Notes: generated by a model not told the origin, from the sequence alone. Shown: positions 43,273 through 53,774, numbered from the stretch's first letter. The stretch is DNA of 64,000 bases from Verrucomicrobia subdivision 3 bacterium UBA693 (GCA_002298785.1 DBMR01000059.1:124001-188000); one strand, 5' to 3'. Numbers and translations are program-made.

Positions 43273-45147
43273 ATGAAACGCAAACCACTGGAAACGTTGC
43301 TGTATTCCGCCGCCGGAGTCGCGGCGATGGCTATCATCCTGATCGCGGTGAACTTCCTCACCTCCGCCGTTAAGCAGCGGGTGGATCTCACACGGGAGCA
43401 GGCTTACACCCTTTCACCCGGCACTCGGGCCATTCTGAAAAAGCTGGATACGCCGGTAAAGGTGCGGCTCTATGTGAGTCAAACCGAGGCCAGCACCCCG
43501 GAGACGGTCTTTCTGAAGGGCTATGCCCGAAAGGTCGAGGATCTGCTCTCGGAATATCGGCAGGCCGCAGGTGGTAAATTGATCATCGAAAAGCTAGATC
43601 CGCAGCCTGATTCAGACGCGGAGGATTCCGCGCGCCTGGACGGGGTGGAAGGGGAGATGTTGCAGAACGGAGAGAAATTCTACCTCGGCTTGTCGGTTGG
43701 GATGCTGGATGCCAAGCAGGCGATTCCGTTTCTGGCTCCCAACCGGGAACGACAGCTTGAATATGATGTGTCCCGCGCGATCAGCCGCGTGATTTCTCCC
43801 GAGAAACCGACGGTGGGAATCATGAGTCCGCTGCCGGTATTTGGTGCGCCGGCCAATCCCATGATGGCACGAATGGGACAGCAACAGGGCTCGCAACCCT
43901 GGGCGTTGGTGACGGAGCTCAAAAACGACTTTACCGTCAAACGGGTGGCGATGGACGTCGATAAGATTGACGACGATATCAAGGTGCTGCTGGTCATTCA
44001 TCCGCGTGAAATCACGGATAAAGCACAATTCGCGATTGACCAGTTCGTGTTGCGTGGAGGCAAGCTGATTGCCTACCTCGATCCATTGCCGATTATCGAC
44101 AGCCGAGAACAAAACCAGATGTTTGGGAGCATTCCCAATAGTGGTTCGAATCTGGAGAAACTGCTGAAGGCCTGGGGCTTCGCGATGGATACCAGCAAAG
44201 TGGTGGCCGACCTGAACTACAAAATGCAATTGGGAGGGCGCAACGGCCAACCGCAGGAAGCCCCGGCATTTTTGTCCGTAACCCCTGACGGGATTAACGG
44301 GGACGATATCGTGACGAGTCAGATTGATAACATCTGGCTGCCGTTCGCCGGCGCGATTACCGGGACTCCAGTGGCGGGCTTGACCATGGTGCCGTTGCTG
44401 AAGAGCACCAAGCAGTCGCAAATGGTGGATGGTTTTATGGCCAATCTTTCCGGCGAAAATATTATTAAGGAATTCAAGCCCTCCGGCGTGGAATACATTT
44501 TAGGCATGCGCTTGAAAGGTAAATTCAAGACCGCATTTCCCGAGGGTAAACCCGGGGAAACCAACGCCGCCCCCGCGCTCAAAGAAAGCGCTCAAGAGAA
44601 TGCCGTGGTGCTCTTCTCGGACGCCGACATGTTGTTCGACAACTTCGCGTTGCGGCAGATGCAGAGTCCGTTCGGCACCATGTCGATGGCCATGAACGGC
44701 AACCTAAACCTGGCGCAGAATGCGGTCGAGCAGCTCTCCGGCGACAGCAACCTCATTTCCGTGCGAAGCCGCGCGGTACAAAACCGGCCGTTCACGGTCG
44801 TCAAAAAAATGCAGGCGGAAGCCGAAGCGAATTATCGCAGCAAGATCAAGGAAATGGAGGACAGCCTGGCCGAGACCCAACGGCAGCTCAACGAACTCCA
44901 ACAAAAAAAGGAGAAGGGGCAGCGGTTTATTCTTTCTTCGGAACAGCAAGCGGCGTTGGAGAATTTCCGCAAGAAGGAAGCCGAAGTAAAGATCAAGCTC
45001 AAGGACGAGCGCAAGAAGCTGCGCCGCGATATCGATTCACTCGAGAACCGGTTAAAATGGTTTAACATCGCCGCCATGCCGCTGGTGGTCAGCTTGTCAG
45101 GTGTGGGCCTGGCGCTCTACAAACGAAAACGCACGGCCGCTAAATAG
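43273..45147 (+). CDS. GldG-like auxiliary ABC transport protein
   Basis: A 624-residue protein of the GldG/uncharacterised ABC auxiliary type. An N-terminal helix (about 13-33) is followed by the motif LTREQAYTLSPGTRAILKKL, typical of the family. A large periplasmic domain extends to about residue 515. A charged coiled coil (about 515-590, rich in Glu, Lys and Gln) precedes a C-terminal helix near residues 595-615. The family is required for gliding in Bacteroidota but also occurs in non-gliding bacteria. It sits between the permease and the DUF4340 gene, so it probably forms part of the complex. Confidence 0.85.
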   Translation: MKRKPLETLLYSAAGVAAMAIILIAVNFLTSAVKQRVDLTREQAYTLSPGTRAILKKLDTPVKVRLYVSQTEASTPETVFLKGYARKVEDLLSEYRQAAGGKLIIEKLDPQPDSDAEDSARLDGVEGEMLQNGEKFYLGLSVGMLDAKQAIPFLAPNRERQLEYDVSRAISRVISPEKPTVGIMSPLPVFGAPANPMMARMGQQQGSQPWALVTELKNDFTVKRVAMDVDKIDDDIKVLLVIHPREITDKAQFAIDQFVLRGGKLIAYLDPLPIIDSREQNQMFGSIPNSGSNLEKLLKAWGFAMDTSKVVADLNYKMQLGGRNGQPQEAPAFLSVTPDGINGDDIVTSQIDNIWLPFAGAITGTPVAGLTMVPLLKSTKQSQMVDGFMANLSGENIIKEFKPSGVEYILGMRLKGKFKTAFPEGKPGETNAAPALKESAQENAVVLFSDADMLFDNFALRQMQSPFGTMSMAMNGNLNLAQNAVEQLSGDSNLISVRSRAVQNRPFTVVKKMQAEAEANYRSKIKEMEDSLAETQRQLNELQQKKEKGQRFILSSEQQAALENFRKKEAEVKIKLKDERKKLRRDIDSLENRLKWFNIAAMPLVVSLSGVGLALYKRKRTAAK

Positions 45148-45203
45148 CGCGTCAACCTCAAGCGCCTTTTAATCATCGTCAATCGCTGATCCTACCGTCC
45201 ATT

Positions 45204-46418
45204 ATGAATCGCAAACAATTAACGACTCTCCTTGTTCTGGTGGTGGTCCTGGGTGGCGCCGGTTTGCTGCTCCGCAATCGGCAAAGCGCCTCGTGGACAG
45301 AGAAGAATCCCGCCGTTGGGAAAAAACTGCTGGGAGATTTCCCTGTCAATGATGTCGCGCAGATTGTGGTGCGCAAAGGCACCAATGTGCTGGTGCTGGC
45401 GAAGAAAGAAGACCTGTGGCGGGTGCAGGAACGCAAGGATTACCCGGCCAACTACCCGGAAATCAGCGATTTTCTGCTCAAAGTGCGCGAGTTGAAAGTG
45501 GTGCAAAGCGAGCAGGTCGGGCCTTCCCAACTCCCCCGACTCTCGCTCGCCAACGATAGCTCCACCAACGCGCCACTGGTGGTGGAGTTCAAAGATGCCT
45601 CGGGAAAGAACCTGCGACAATTGTTCCTCGGGAAGCAGCATCTGAAAAAGTCCAATCAACCTTCGCCGATGGGCATGGGCGAAGGCGGCGAAAACCAGGG
45701 CTGGCCGGACGGGCGCTATGTGAAGACCGGGGCTGATTCGGACTCCGTGGCTCTGATCAGTGACCCCCTGACTTCGATTGAACCCCGACCGGAACAATGG
45801 TTGAGCAAAGATTTCTTCAAGGTGGAGAAGCTGCGCGGGGTAGAGGTGACGCACTTGGAAGCTACGAATTCCTGGAAAGCCACGCGTGAAACCGAAGCCG
45901 GAGACTGGAAATTGGCCGATGTGAAATCCGGCGAGCAGTTTGACACCGGCAAGGCTTCCGGCCTTTCCTCCGCGTTGAATGCCCCGTCATTTACTGACGT
46001 CGTAATCGATCCACAGCCGCAAGTCCTTGGCCTCGACAAGCCCACCCAGGTGGTGTTGGAGACCTTTGACCATTTTGTCTACCAACTCAAAGTGGGAGTT
46101 AAGACCAACGACAATTACCCGCTGACCATCACCGTATCCGCCGATCTTCCGAAACAACGGGTGGCAGGCAAAGATGAGAAGCCAGAGGACAAGGCCAAGC
46201 TGGATAAAGAATTCGCCGACAACCAGAAGAAGCTCCAGGAAAAGCTGGCACAGGAAAAATCGCTGGCGAGTTGGACATACCTGGTATCTAGTTGGACTCT
46301 GGACGCGATTACCAAGCCCCGCCATCAGTTGATGGCGGAAAAGAAGGAAGAACCGAAAGCCGACGATAAGGCGTTGGAACCTCCGGCAGCCTTAACTCCG
46401 CTTCCTGGTAATCCTTAA
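45204..46418 (+). CDS. DUF4340 domain protein
   Basis: A 404-residue protein with a single N-terminal membrane helix (LTTLLVLVVVLGGAGLLL), so most of it faces the periplasm. The DUF4340 fold contains repeated segments of the kind VAQIVVRKGTNVLVLAKKED and LWRVQERKDYPANYPEISDF. The C-terminal 80 residues are charged and low complexity (KAKLDKEFADNQKKLQEKLA, then Glu/Lys repeats). DUF4340 genes are often found behind GldG-like genes, as here with a 56-bp gap. The function is unknown; a part in the same transporter is inferred from position. Confidence 0.82.
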   Translation: MNRKQLTTLLVLVVVLGGAGLLLRNRQSASWTEKNPAVGKKLLGDFPVNDVAQIVVRKGTNVLVLAKKEDLWRVQERKDYPANYPEISDFLLKVRELKVVQSEQVGPSQLPRLSLANDSSTNAPLVVEFKDASGKNLRQLFLGKQHLKKSNQPSPMGMGEGGENQGWPDGRYVKTGADSDSVALISDPLTSIEPRPEQWLSKDFFKVEKLRGVEVTHLEATNSWKATRETEAGDWKLADVKSGEQFDTGKASGLSSALNAPSFTDVVIDPQPQVLGLDKPTQVVLETFDHFVYQLKVGVKTNDNYPLTITVSADLPKQRVAGKDEKPEDKAKLDKEFADNQKKLQEKLAQEKSLASWTYLVSSWTLDAITKPRHQLMAEKKEEPKADDKALEPPAALTPLPGNP

Positions 46419-46431
46419 TTAACCCGGTCGA

Positions 46432-49400
46432 CTAAAGCCGCAGGCGGTAGAATTTGCAGGATTCGGTGAGATCCACCGTGATGGGTGACTGGCCGGTGAC
46501 GTCGCGATAAGGACCGCTTGCTTCGTCGGCTTCCTGCAATACTCCCCTCGGCCAACTGAGTTGCATTCGGTCTACCGTGACCTGAGCGCTTATCGTCGGT
46601 AGCGGGTGAACTGTCACATGAACTACGGTCGAGGCGCTCAGGCTTGGAACGCCGTTGTCACTCGCGATGACCGTTATGTCTACGACCTCAGGAGCAGATT
46701 GAGGCTTCCAGAGAAAATCTCCACTTAGCCTGCCAATTGAGGCATTTGCAGGAGCGCCCGTTCCAAGGTGGAAGGTTATTGTCTGTGGGGGGCGATCCGT
46801 GTCGGTGGCACTCACGGTAAAAGCCAGTGTCTGTCCCAGGGTCACTTCCAGCGCGTTGATTGCAGTGATCGTTGGTGCGGTGTTTGGCAAGACATTAGAC
46901 GCACGGGGCGTAGGGATGGTCATGGACATGATGGTGGCTGATCCATCGGGGAATCGTCCCTGGCTGACATCGGTCACCTGGCTTCCAAAAGTAACCGCAT
47001 CGATCTGGGTGCCGTCGGGCGCGAAAATGCCGATGGCTTCGCCGCCCTTGCTTAGCGCAAAGTCCGCGTGCAAGTCGGGTTGGTTGGTGCTGTTCTGGCT
47101 GGGTTCGCCATCCGCCCACACGAGCAAAAAGCCACCCGGCGGGATCAGGTAATGTCCATTCTTGGGCACCTTATACATCGTCTTATTGGTGAGGGTGTCG
47201 GTGAGATAGTAACCGCCCAGGTCCACTGTATTCGTGCCCGGATTATAGAGCTCAAACCAATCTTCGAATTGACTGTCGACGGGATCAGCGAGAGTGGTCT
47301 TGTTGTCGGCCATCCACTCATTGATGAAAACGGTAATGGGCGCGGAGTCGCCCCGGTTCGTTGCGCCGGGGGTGTAATAGAACATTTCGCCACGGTAGAA
47401 GGGTTGTCCATCCGGCATATCACCATAGCTCCAGTTGGAGGGCAAATTGGTATAATTCAGGTAATCCACCAACTGGACCGAGTTACTAGAAAGGCGGGAG
47501 AAGGCGACCTGGCCGGCGCCCGAGGCCAGGCGGAAGCTCGCATGCACCGCGCTACTGGTGGCTTGATTCGTCTGCCCGTCGCACCACACGATCAGGAAGC
47601 CGCCCGCCGGAACGATGGCATTCGAGGGGAAAGCCCATTTGGCATAATTGGTATAACTGTCACTGAGAAAATAGCCACCAAGGCTGATCCCATTGGTTCC
47701 GGAGTTATAAAGTTCCACCCAGGGGTCGTGTTCGCCGGCATTGTCCGTCGGGCCGGAAATGTTGTCGGCTTGCAGCTCATTAAGCCACAGGGGCGGAAAC
47801 GGGGCCAGCGCGGACAGGACGGAATTGGCAGCTCCGGGTGTCGCCAGTGCGACAGAGTTGGAAATTCCCGGAAAATCGGCCACGAGCTGCAGTCCAAAAG
47901 TGATATCCGAACTGCCGGCGCCGTTTTGGTGCACTTCAACCGCCACGACGTTCGTGCCAGGCGGGAAAAGAGCAGTTGAGAGCGTGAAAACATGGGGGTT
48001 AATCGCATCACCACTGGGAGGTTGGCTGGTAGTGAAAGTGCGATTTGTGACGATCCCGTCTGCCATGCGGATCCGTTTGGCCTCAACGCCGTTGACGTAA
48101 AATACGCCGCCATCATCAAGGTAGGAGGAGGCGTTTATCGTAAAGCCGCTCAGGTCATTAGTGAGCTTCAGTTTGGTGCGGAAATAATCGGCGTGGCCAG
48201 CCAGGACATTATTAGTGGCCAGGCCAGGCGGATTCAAAGTGGTCCGAATCAGCGGGGTGATTGCGATATTGTCCTCGTACGCCAGCAAACCCGGGCCGGA
48301 GGGCCAGGAATTGTCGTTGTAGGCCGGGGCGGTCCAATTAACGCCGTCCAGATTGGACACCTGCATGAACTTCCAGGTGTTGGTGTAAGCCAGCAGCGAG
48401 AGGGACTGCGCGGGGATTACCGTCACGTTGCCGACTGTCCAGTTCGCGACGCGGCAGTTGTCTTGCGAGGGGTCGCGTAGCTGCAACGCGCTGCCGGGAG
48501 TTGTCGCGGGCCATGGTGCGGACGCCTCGTAACGCACTCGATCGACCACCGTAAAAGTCCCCGCCGGCTGTCCCGGCCTCAACAAGCTCAAGGTTTCGCC
48601 ATTCTGCTGAAGGTCTCCCGAGAATTCGTCAAAAACCAGAAGGTTCTGGCCATAAACTGAGCCAAAGACCGAACTATTCTTCGCCAGGATAAGGTAACCG
48701 CGCGGAGGAATCATGGCGCCGTTGGGAAACGTGTAAGCCAGGCCATTGAGATTCCAACCCGAAAGATCGAAAGCATTGGTGGTCGAAGTATTGAAAAGTT
48801 CCACATACTCGGCGTCGGGTACCAGGGGCTTAAACATGATTTCGTTGATCACCACGGCGCCCGCGGGAGCAGGCACAATCGCGTTGTAGGTCATCGCCAC
48901 CGCATTGCTGGCACCGGTGATCACCTGGCCTCGCGTATCCAGGCCGACCACGCTGAAGTAGTTGCTCCCTGTCTGGAGAGGAACGGATGCGACCCAATTA
49001 TTGACCGAAGTCCAGGTTACGGACCAGGCTGCGCCATTTACCGCAATGGAACCGATGTCGATCGGAGCCGTGCCGCTCAGCACTCCCAGGCCATTGCTGA
49101 CGGTTACCGTGGGATTGACCGTGAAATTTGCGGCCACGGTGGCGAGTTGAGAAACAATGTAGTCACGTCGTTGGGCAGCATAATCCTTCAAGCTCTGGGG
49201 TGATTCGGAACCAACGCCCGCAGCCACGAACGCGTTGTAGCGCGGATCGAGCCTGGCCGTCAACGCCGCTGGCTGCAATGGGCCGTTGACCGCATCGCTG
49301 AAGGCTCGCCAGTAAGCGCGTTGAAATTCCGGGAATGCCCGCAGCGCATTCATCAGGGGTTCATTGCCGCCAAAGAGCGGATCTGTAACCGGATTGCCGC

Positions 49401-52400
49401 CTGAACTGAATACAAAGTCGACATCCCAGGGCAGCAGCACCCAGGGCGACTGAGTGGGTTTGTAGGCGAACATGTTCTTGCCACGGGCATAACCGTAACT
49501 ATCCCAATTGCCAACGATTCGATCCATGGCCAAGACCCGCATGAATTCCTCGACGTTCAGCAACCGCGCCACCCGCGAGCGGAATGGTTCGGGCTGTGGC
49601 GAGTTCAATGCGTCGACCAACTGGAACAGGTTGGTGAAGGCGTTCGCGGACTCGCTGGTCGCACGTGGGCGCCAGTTCCACCGGTAACGAGCCGTCTTCT
49701 TCGCGCCGTCCGTGGTCGTGAAATTCTCCAGCGTCGCATCCCGATTACCCAGCATGCTTTCGGCGGAGTCATTGAATTCGAACCAGTCCTCGATCTTGTG
49801 GAGATTGCCTGAGGAATCGTCGGGAAACCGTTCCTTGACCACCTCGGCATTGGGTTGCTGCGCGTCCTCGTAAAGCACGCTGCGTTGCTGGCCATTGAAA
49901 AAGAGCCGGATATAGCGGCGGTTCAAGTAAGGCGCGCCCAATTTTCGGCCGATCCAAAATCCGGTCTGCTCGGCCTGATAAGTGGGATCGCTGTTCAAGT
50001 TTCCGATCGTCGCCAAAACGAAATCGACCGATCCAAGCAAGAGATCGTCCTTGGGAAAATTCACCTCGTAATCACAGGCATTGCCATCCGGCGAGTTGTA
50101 GCCGGGGGTGTGAAATGGACTGCCGCTATAGAGTGTGTCAACATTGTAGCACACCCGCGTGCCACCATAGACAAAGGTGGCGTCAACGGGTGCATTGCTT
50201 TGCTTCTCGCGGTTGGCCCAGCGATTAACGTTGCTTTGAGACACCCACAGCCGATAACTGGCGAAGCTGCCGATGGTACTGGGCTCGCCGAAGCCGATCA
50301 GGCACTCACGCGCGGGTGCGGCAGCGGGGAAGCGGGAGACTGCGTTTGGCGTGCCGGCATCCCGCGCTTCGATGTAAAAAGCCACCCGGGCGCCCGTCGC
50401 CTGCCCGGGGATGGTGACCGAGTAGAAACCCGCCCCCGCATAATTCATGGGAACGCTCACGTAATTGGATGACGGATCCACGCGGTATTTCAACAGGATC
50501 TGCGAAAGACCATCTGGATCCTCCGCCCGGGCGACGACCGAGACGGTTTGGAAGGCGGCCGGAAGGATTGGCCAATGGCTAACCTCCACGATTGCCGGAC
50601 CTGAATTGGCGCGGTATTGGGTGTTCTGGGTGCCTGGCGAACCGAGATCTCGCGTCGTCAAAATATTTCCAGTGGCCTCAAGCCAATTGCCATGCAGCCG
50701 AAGGAGCAGTTCCTGGTGACCCTTTAACCAGCGCACTTTCGCACGTAGTGTCGCGGTTGATCCCTCAGGCAGAGTTTGAGTCAGCACCGTGCGAATGCGA
50801 TTGGCGCCGGTATCACCGCGATCCGAAGCAATCACGTGCAGGCATCCGCCACTAACACCGCTGCTCGATTGCCATGCGGATTGTTCGTGTGTGCCTTGAA
50901 AGAACCATCCGTCCGCGCCGGAATCGAAAGTGCCGTTGGCCACCACGTTGGCTCCGCCCTGGGGAATGACCTCGACGTTATCTATCAGGCACTCGCCCGC
51001 CCCCAGCAGGAAAAGCTGCAGTTGATCCGCCACCGCCATCGCGCCGTTGTCCAGAACACCCGTAAACTCAACCGTCGTCCAAGCGCTCTTCGATGACTCA
51101 TCGCTATCCGCCCAGTTAGGGGCGAGGCTGCCGTCGCCTCGCGAGTCGATCCGCTCCAGACTGCTGCCACCGCCGTCGCTCCAGAGTCCCCAGCGCCCCC
51201 CTGACCGATAGGATACTTCATCCACTACGATGTGGACTTTGTTGGTGATGAGTTGTCCGGATTGGTTCGTAGACAACAGTTCATGAGGCTTGTCGAGGCG
51301 GATGGTGTCTCCTCCTTTGGCCAGCTTGCCGCTGAAATCGCCGAGGACCCTGGTCGGATCCAGGTTGGGATGAGCCGCCAGCAGCTTCGGGCTGTCTTTC
51401 GCAACCACCAGGTATCCGCCGGCGGGCAACGAAGTTCCGGTTGGGAAAGTAAAGCTGACACCGCCACTCAGCCGCCACTTTCCGAGGGTCGCCGAATTGG
51501 TTCCACGATTATGGATTTCCACAAACTCTTCGGCGTCACTACCGCTGGCGGGGTGATAGTGTAGTTCATTTATTACCAAATCGCTGGCTAGCGGAGGAGC
51601 GTTGTTAGTACCCAGGGTGACGCTGGAAAGCCTTCGAAAAACCGGGGAGCCATCGGGGTAGCGACCGAAAGCGACTCCATTATCCTGGGCACCGAAGCGA
51701 ACCGCGCTCAGTACCCTGCTGCCGTCAGCGGCGATCAAGTACAGCGTCTCGCCGGCGGCGCTCAAACGGAAGCCAAGCTGCGTTCCGGTGAAGGCCAGGA
51801 ATCCTCGGGCCGGGATCGTCGTGCCCGCTGCCATGCGGAATCGATTGGTGGTCGGATCGTCGGTGAGCACGCAACCACTGAGGTCCACCGCGGCGGCGCT
51901 GTAATTATACAACTCGCAGGCGTCCTCCTGTGGAGGGTCGGTGTGGGACAGGACTTCGTTGATTAGCACGGGCCGGTTTGGGAGCGGAGTGTAACTATCA
52001 TAGGCGCCAGGAGAACCGCCGATGCGATCACTGGCGCTCCAGGCGCGCGGATCCCCCTCGCCGTAGCTGGGACGTGCCAGCACCAGCGAATGCCCCGCGC
52101 CATCCGCCGCCGGCGGCCATGGCGGCTGGTCGGAATAATTAATTTCGAGCAACACTGCATCGAGTTCGTCCCGCAATCGTATCGTGCCGCCGGAGTTCTT
52201 CAGCACATTCGTGTAGTTTCCTGATTCGGAATTAGTCATCGGGCCGAGCACATTCGCCAATGCATAAACGGCCTGAACATCGGTGGGATTGGCTGCCAGG
52301 AGACGGTAACCCAGCGCCGGGATGCTGGTGCCTTCCGGAAACGTATAACCCACGTCACCGGAAATCCGATATCCGCTGAGGTCCTCGGGCCACGGATTCG

Positions 52401-53718
52401 AGTTGTAGATCTCGATGAACTCCAGGTTCTTTCCATCCAGGCGGCTGGCGGGGTGGTACATGATCTCGGTTATCGCAATGGGCGTGCGGCGGCTGGATGG
52501 CCCAGCCGGTTCGTTCGTGCCGATGATGTAACTCATGGGCAGCGGGGTGTAAGAAACAGAAAATATCTTCTGGCTGCTGGGAAGGATCGTGTTTGGCGTT
52601 TGGGCACGATCGCGGAGATTGCTGACGGTCAATAGATAGGAAGAGCCCGTGGTAAGGGGGGTGGTCCTCAATAATACCGTTATGCCATCGTCCAAAAGTG
52701 TGGCGCCCAGCACCTGCACGTTGTTGTTAATGAAAAAGTTTCCGGAAACCCCGGCAGTGATCGGGTCCATCAACTCGGAAAATCCGACCGTAACCAGGGC
52801 TGGATCACCAAAGTTCTGTGCGTAGGAAATCGTGGGTCGCGTGGTATCTGGATTGACCGTGAGCAGTGCCGTATTGCTGTTGGTGGCTCCATAGAAATTG
52901 ATCGCCCGGCAGTAAATGGTGCTGCCATTGTCGGCAAGCCGCAGCGGACTGATCGAATAGGATGCCGCATTGGCTCCGGGCACATTTGTCCCCTTGCGTA
53001 TCCACTGCAAAGATGCCCCGAGGGAGCGAGTCAGCTGAACAGAGAAAGTCGCGGCAGCACCTTCAACCGCAGACACACTTTGGGGTTGGACCGCAAAGGA
53101 GGGCGATCCGATTCCGTAAGGGATCAAGTTGGCGTTGGGGATCGGCGCGCTGCCGTCGGCTGGTTCGACATCGCCAGGCTTTTGCCAGGTAACCGCAAGG
53201 TTATCGTTTCCACCGCCTTCCTTCATTAAGGCCTCGATGTAGTAACGCTGTCCGGCGGTGAGCTGTATGGCCGCGGACTTTTGCAAGGCGTCCTGGTGGT
53301 AACTGCGAGGGGAGGTCCAGCCGTCCACGCGCGCGATCAAGCGCTTTGCGGCGGGCGTCTCATTCGTGCTGAGAAAGAGTTGGGAAGCATCATCACTGGC
53401 GATCAGGAAAATGTAATTGCCGGTAATGGGCGGAACGAGCAGCGCCCGCAAGCGTTGACCGTAGCTATCATAAACATCGGCGGGGGCCTCGAATCCGTTA
53501 GTCAATATTCCGTCAAAAGAAGGGCTGGTGGGAAACGCCGCGTTGTTGGTGAGATCCGAAACCACCGAACCCGAGATATTCAACCACACCTCGCGCAACA
53601 CACCGTTGGATTGTGCGTGGGCTGGGGAGGAGCCTGACAAGGTTGCCGCAAGGCAGAGCAGGGGAGCTAATCGGCGCAGGTGGATCCCGCTAGAGCGCCG
53701 TCCAAAATCAAATTGCAT
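46432..53718 (-). CDS. Giant secreted protein with PA14, six lamin-tail domains and a CotH kinase domain
   Basis: A 2428-residue secreted protein with a signal peptide ending SSPAHAQS. In order: a PA14-like sugar-binding domain (about 40-200), an Ig-like domain (210-290), an SbsA-like Ig domain (290-390), three lamin-tail domains (about 419, 586 and 716; motifs ITEIMYHP, INEVLSHT, INELHYHP), a jelly-roll-like segment (about 923-1022), and a CotH kinase-type domain (about 1153-1523; DRIVGNWDSYGYARGKNMF and LLPWDVDFVF). Three more lamin-tail domains follow (about 1619, 1976 and 2130; INEIMFKP, LNELQADN, INEWMADN), then a cadherin-like domain and a C-terminal module ending FYRLRL. CotH-type proteins in spore-formers phosphorylate protein; activity here is unproven. 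The other domains suggest adhesion or carbohydrate binding. Confidence 0.88.
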   Translation of the reverse strand: MQFDFGRRSSGIHLRRLAPLLCLAATLSGSSPAHAQSNGVLREVWLNISGSVVSDLTNNAAFPTSPSFDGILTNGFEAPADVYDSYGQRLRALLVPPITGNYIFLIASDDASQLFLSTNETPAAKRLIARVDGWTSPRSYHQDALQKSAAIQLTAGQRYYIEALMKEGGGNDNLAVTWQKPGDVEPADGSAPIPNANLIPYGIGSPSFAVQPQSVSAVEGAAATFSVQLTRSLGASLQWIRKGTNVPGANAASYSISPLRLADNGSTIYCRAINFYGATNSNTALLTVNPDTTRPTISYAQNFGDPALVTVGFSELMDPITAGVSGNFFINNNVQVLGATLLDDGITVLLRTTPLTTGSSYLLTVSNLRDRAQTPNTILPSSQKIFSVSYTPLPMSYIIGTNEPAGPSSRRTPIAITEIMYHPASRLDGKNLEFIEIYNSNPWPEDLSGYRISGDVGYTFPEGTSIPALGYRLLAANPTDVQAVYALANVLGPMTNSESGNYTNVLKNSGGTIRLRDELDAVLLEINYSDQPPWPPAADGAGHSLVLARPSYGEGDPRAWSASDRIGGSPGAYDSYTPLPNRPVLINEVLSHTDPPQEDACELYNYSAAAVDLSGCVLTDDPTTNRFRMAAGTTIPARGFLAFTGTQLGFRLSAAGETLYLIAADGSRVLSAVRFGAQDNGVAFGRYPDGSPVFRRLSSVTLGTNNAPPLASDLVINELHYHPASGSDAEEFVEIHNRGTNSATLGKWRLSGGVSFTFPTGTSLPAGGYLVVAKDSPKLLAAHPNLDPTRVLGDFSGKLAKGGDTIRLDKPHELLSTNQSGQLITNKVHIVVDEVSYRSGGRWGLWSDGGGSSLERIDSRGDGSLAPNWADSDESSKSAWTTVEFTGVLDNGAMAVADQLQLFLLGAGECLIDNVEVIPQGGANVVANGTFDSGADGWFFQGTHEQSAWQSSSGVSGGCLHVIASDRGDTGANRIRTVLTQTLPEGSTATLRAKVRWLKGHQELLLRLHGNWLEATGNILTTRDLGSPGTQNTQYRANSGPAIVEVSHWPILPAAFQTVSVVARAEDPDGLSQILLKYRVDPSSNYVSVPMNYAGAGFYSVTIPGQATGARVAFYIEARDAGTPNAVSRFPAAAPARECLIGFGEPSTIGSFASYRLWVSQSNVNRWANREKQSNAPVDATFVYGGTRVCYNVDTLYSGSPFHTPGYNSPDGNACDYEVNFPKDDLLLGSVDFVLATIGNLNSDPTYQAEQTGFWIGRKLGAPYLNRRYIRLFFNGQQRSVLYEDAQQPNAEVVKERFPDDSSGNLHKIEDWFEFNDSAESMLGNRDATLENFTTTDGAKKTARYRWNWRPRATSESANAFTNLFQLVDALNSPQPEPFRSRVARLLNVEEFMRVLAMDRIVGNWDSYGYARGKNMFAYKPTQSPWVLLPWDVDFVFSSGGNPVTDPLFGGNEPLMNALRAFPEFQRAYWRAFSDAVNGPLQPAALTARLDPRYNAFVAAGVGSESPQSLKDYAAQRRDYIVSQLATVAANFTVNPTVTVSNGLGVLSGTAPIDIGSIAVNGAAWSVTWTSVNNWVASVPLQTGSNYFSVVGLDTRGQVITGASNAVAMTYNAIVPAPAGAVVINEIMFKPLVPDAEYVELFNTSTTNAFDLSGWNLNGLAYTFPNGAMIPPRGYLILAKNSSVFGSVYGQNLLVFDEFSGDLQQNGETLSLLRPGQPAGTFTVVDRVRYEASAPWPATTPGSALQLRDPSQDNCRVANWTVGNVTVIPAQSLSLLAYTNTWKFMQVSNLDGVNWTAPAYNDNSWPSGPGLLAYEDNIAITPLIRTTLNPPGLATNNVLAGHADYFRTKLKLTNDLSGFTINASSYLDDGGVFYVNGVEAKRIRMADGIVTNRTFTTSQPPSGDAINPHVFTLSTALFPPGTNVVAVEVHQNGAGSSDITFGLQLVADFPGISNSVALATPGAANSVLSALAPFPPLWLNELQADNISGPTDNAGEHDPWVELYNSGTNGISLGGYFLSDSYTNYAKWAFPSNAIVPAGGFLIVWCDGQTNQATSSAVHASFRLASGAGQVAFSRLSSNSVQLVDYLNYTNLPSNWSYGDMPDGQPFYRGEMFYYTPGATNRGDSAPITVFINEWMADNKTTLADPVDSQFEDWFELYNPGTNTVDLGGYYLTDTLTNKTMYKVPKNGHYLIPPGGFLLVWADGEPSQNSTNQPDLHADFALSKGGEAIGIFAPDGTQIDAVTFGSQVTDVSQGRFPDGSATIMSMTIPTPRASNVLPNTAPTITAINALEVTLGQTLAFTVSATDTDRPPQTITFHLGTGAPANASIGRLSGDFLWKPQSAPEVVDITVIASDNGVPSLSASTVVHVTVHPLPTISAQVTVDRMQLSWPRGVLQEADEASGPYRDVTGQSPITVDLTESCKFYRLRL

Positions 53719-53774
53719 ACATTAAAACACTGTCAAATTCCGTGGCTCCGAAGTTTCTTCTACCGGCCTGCGCG

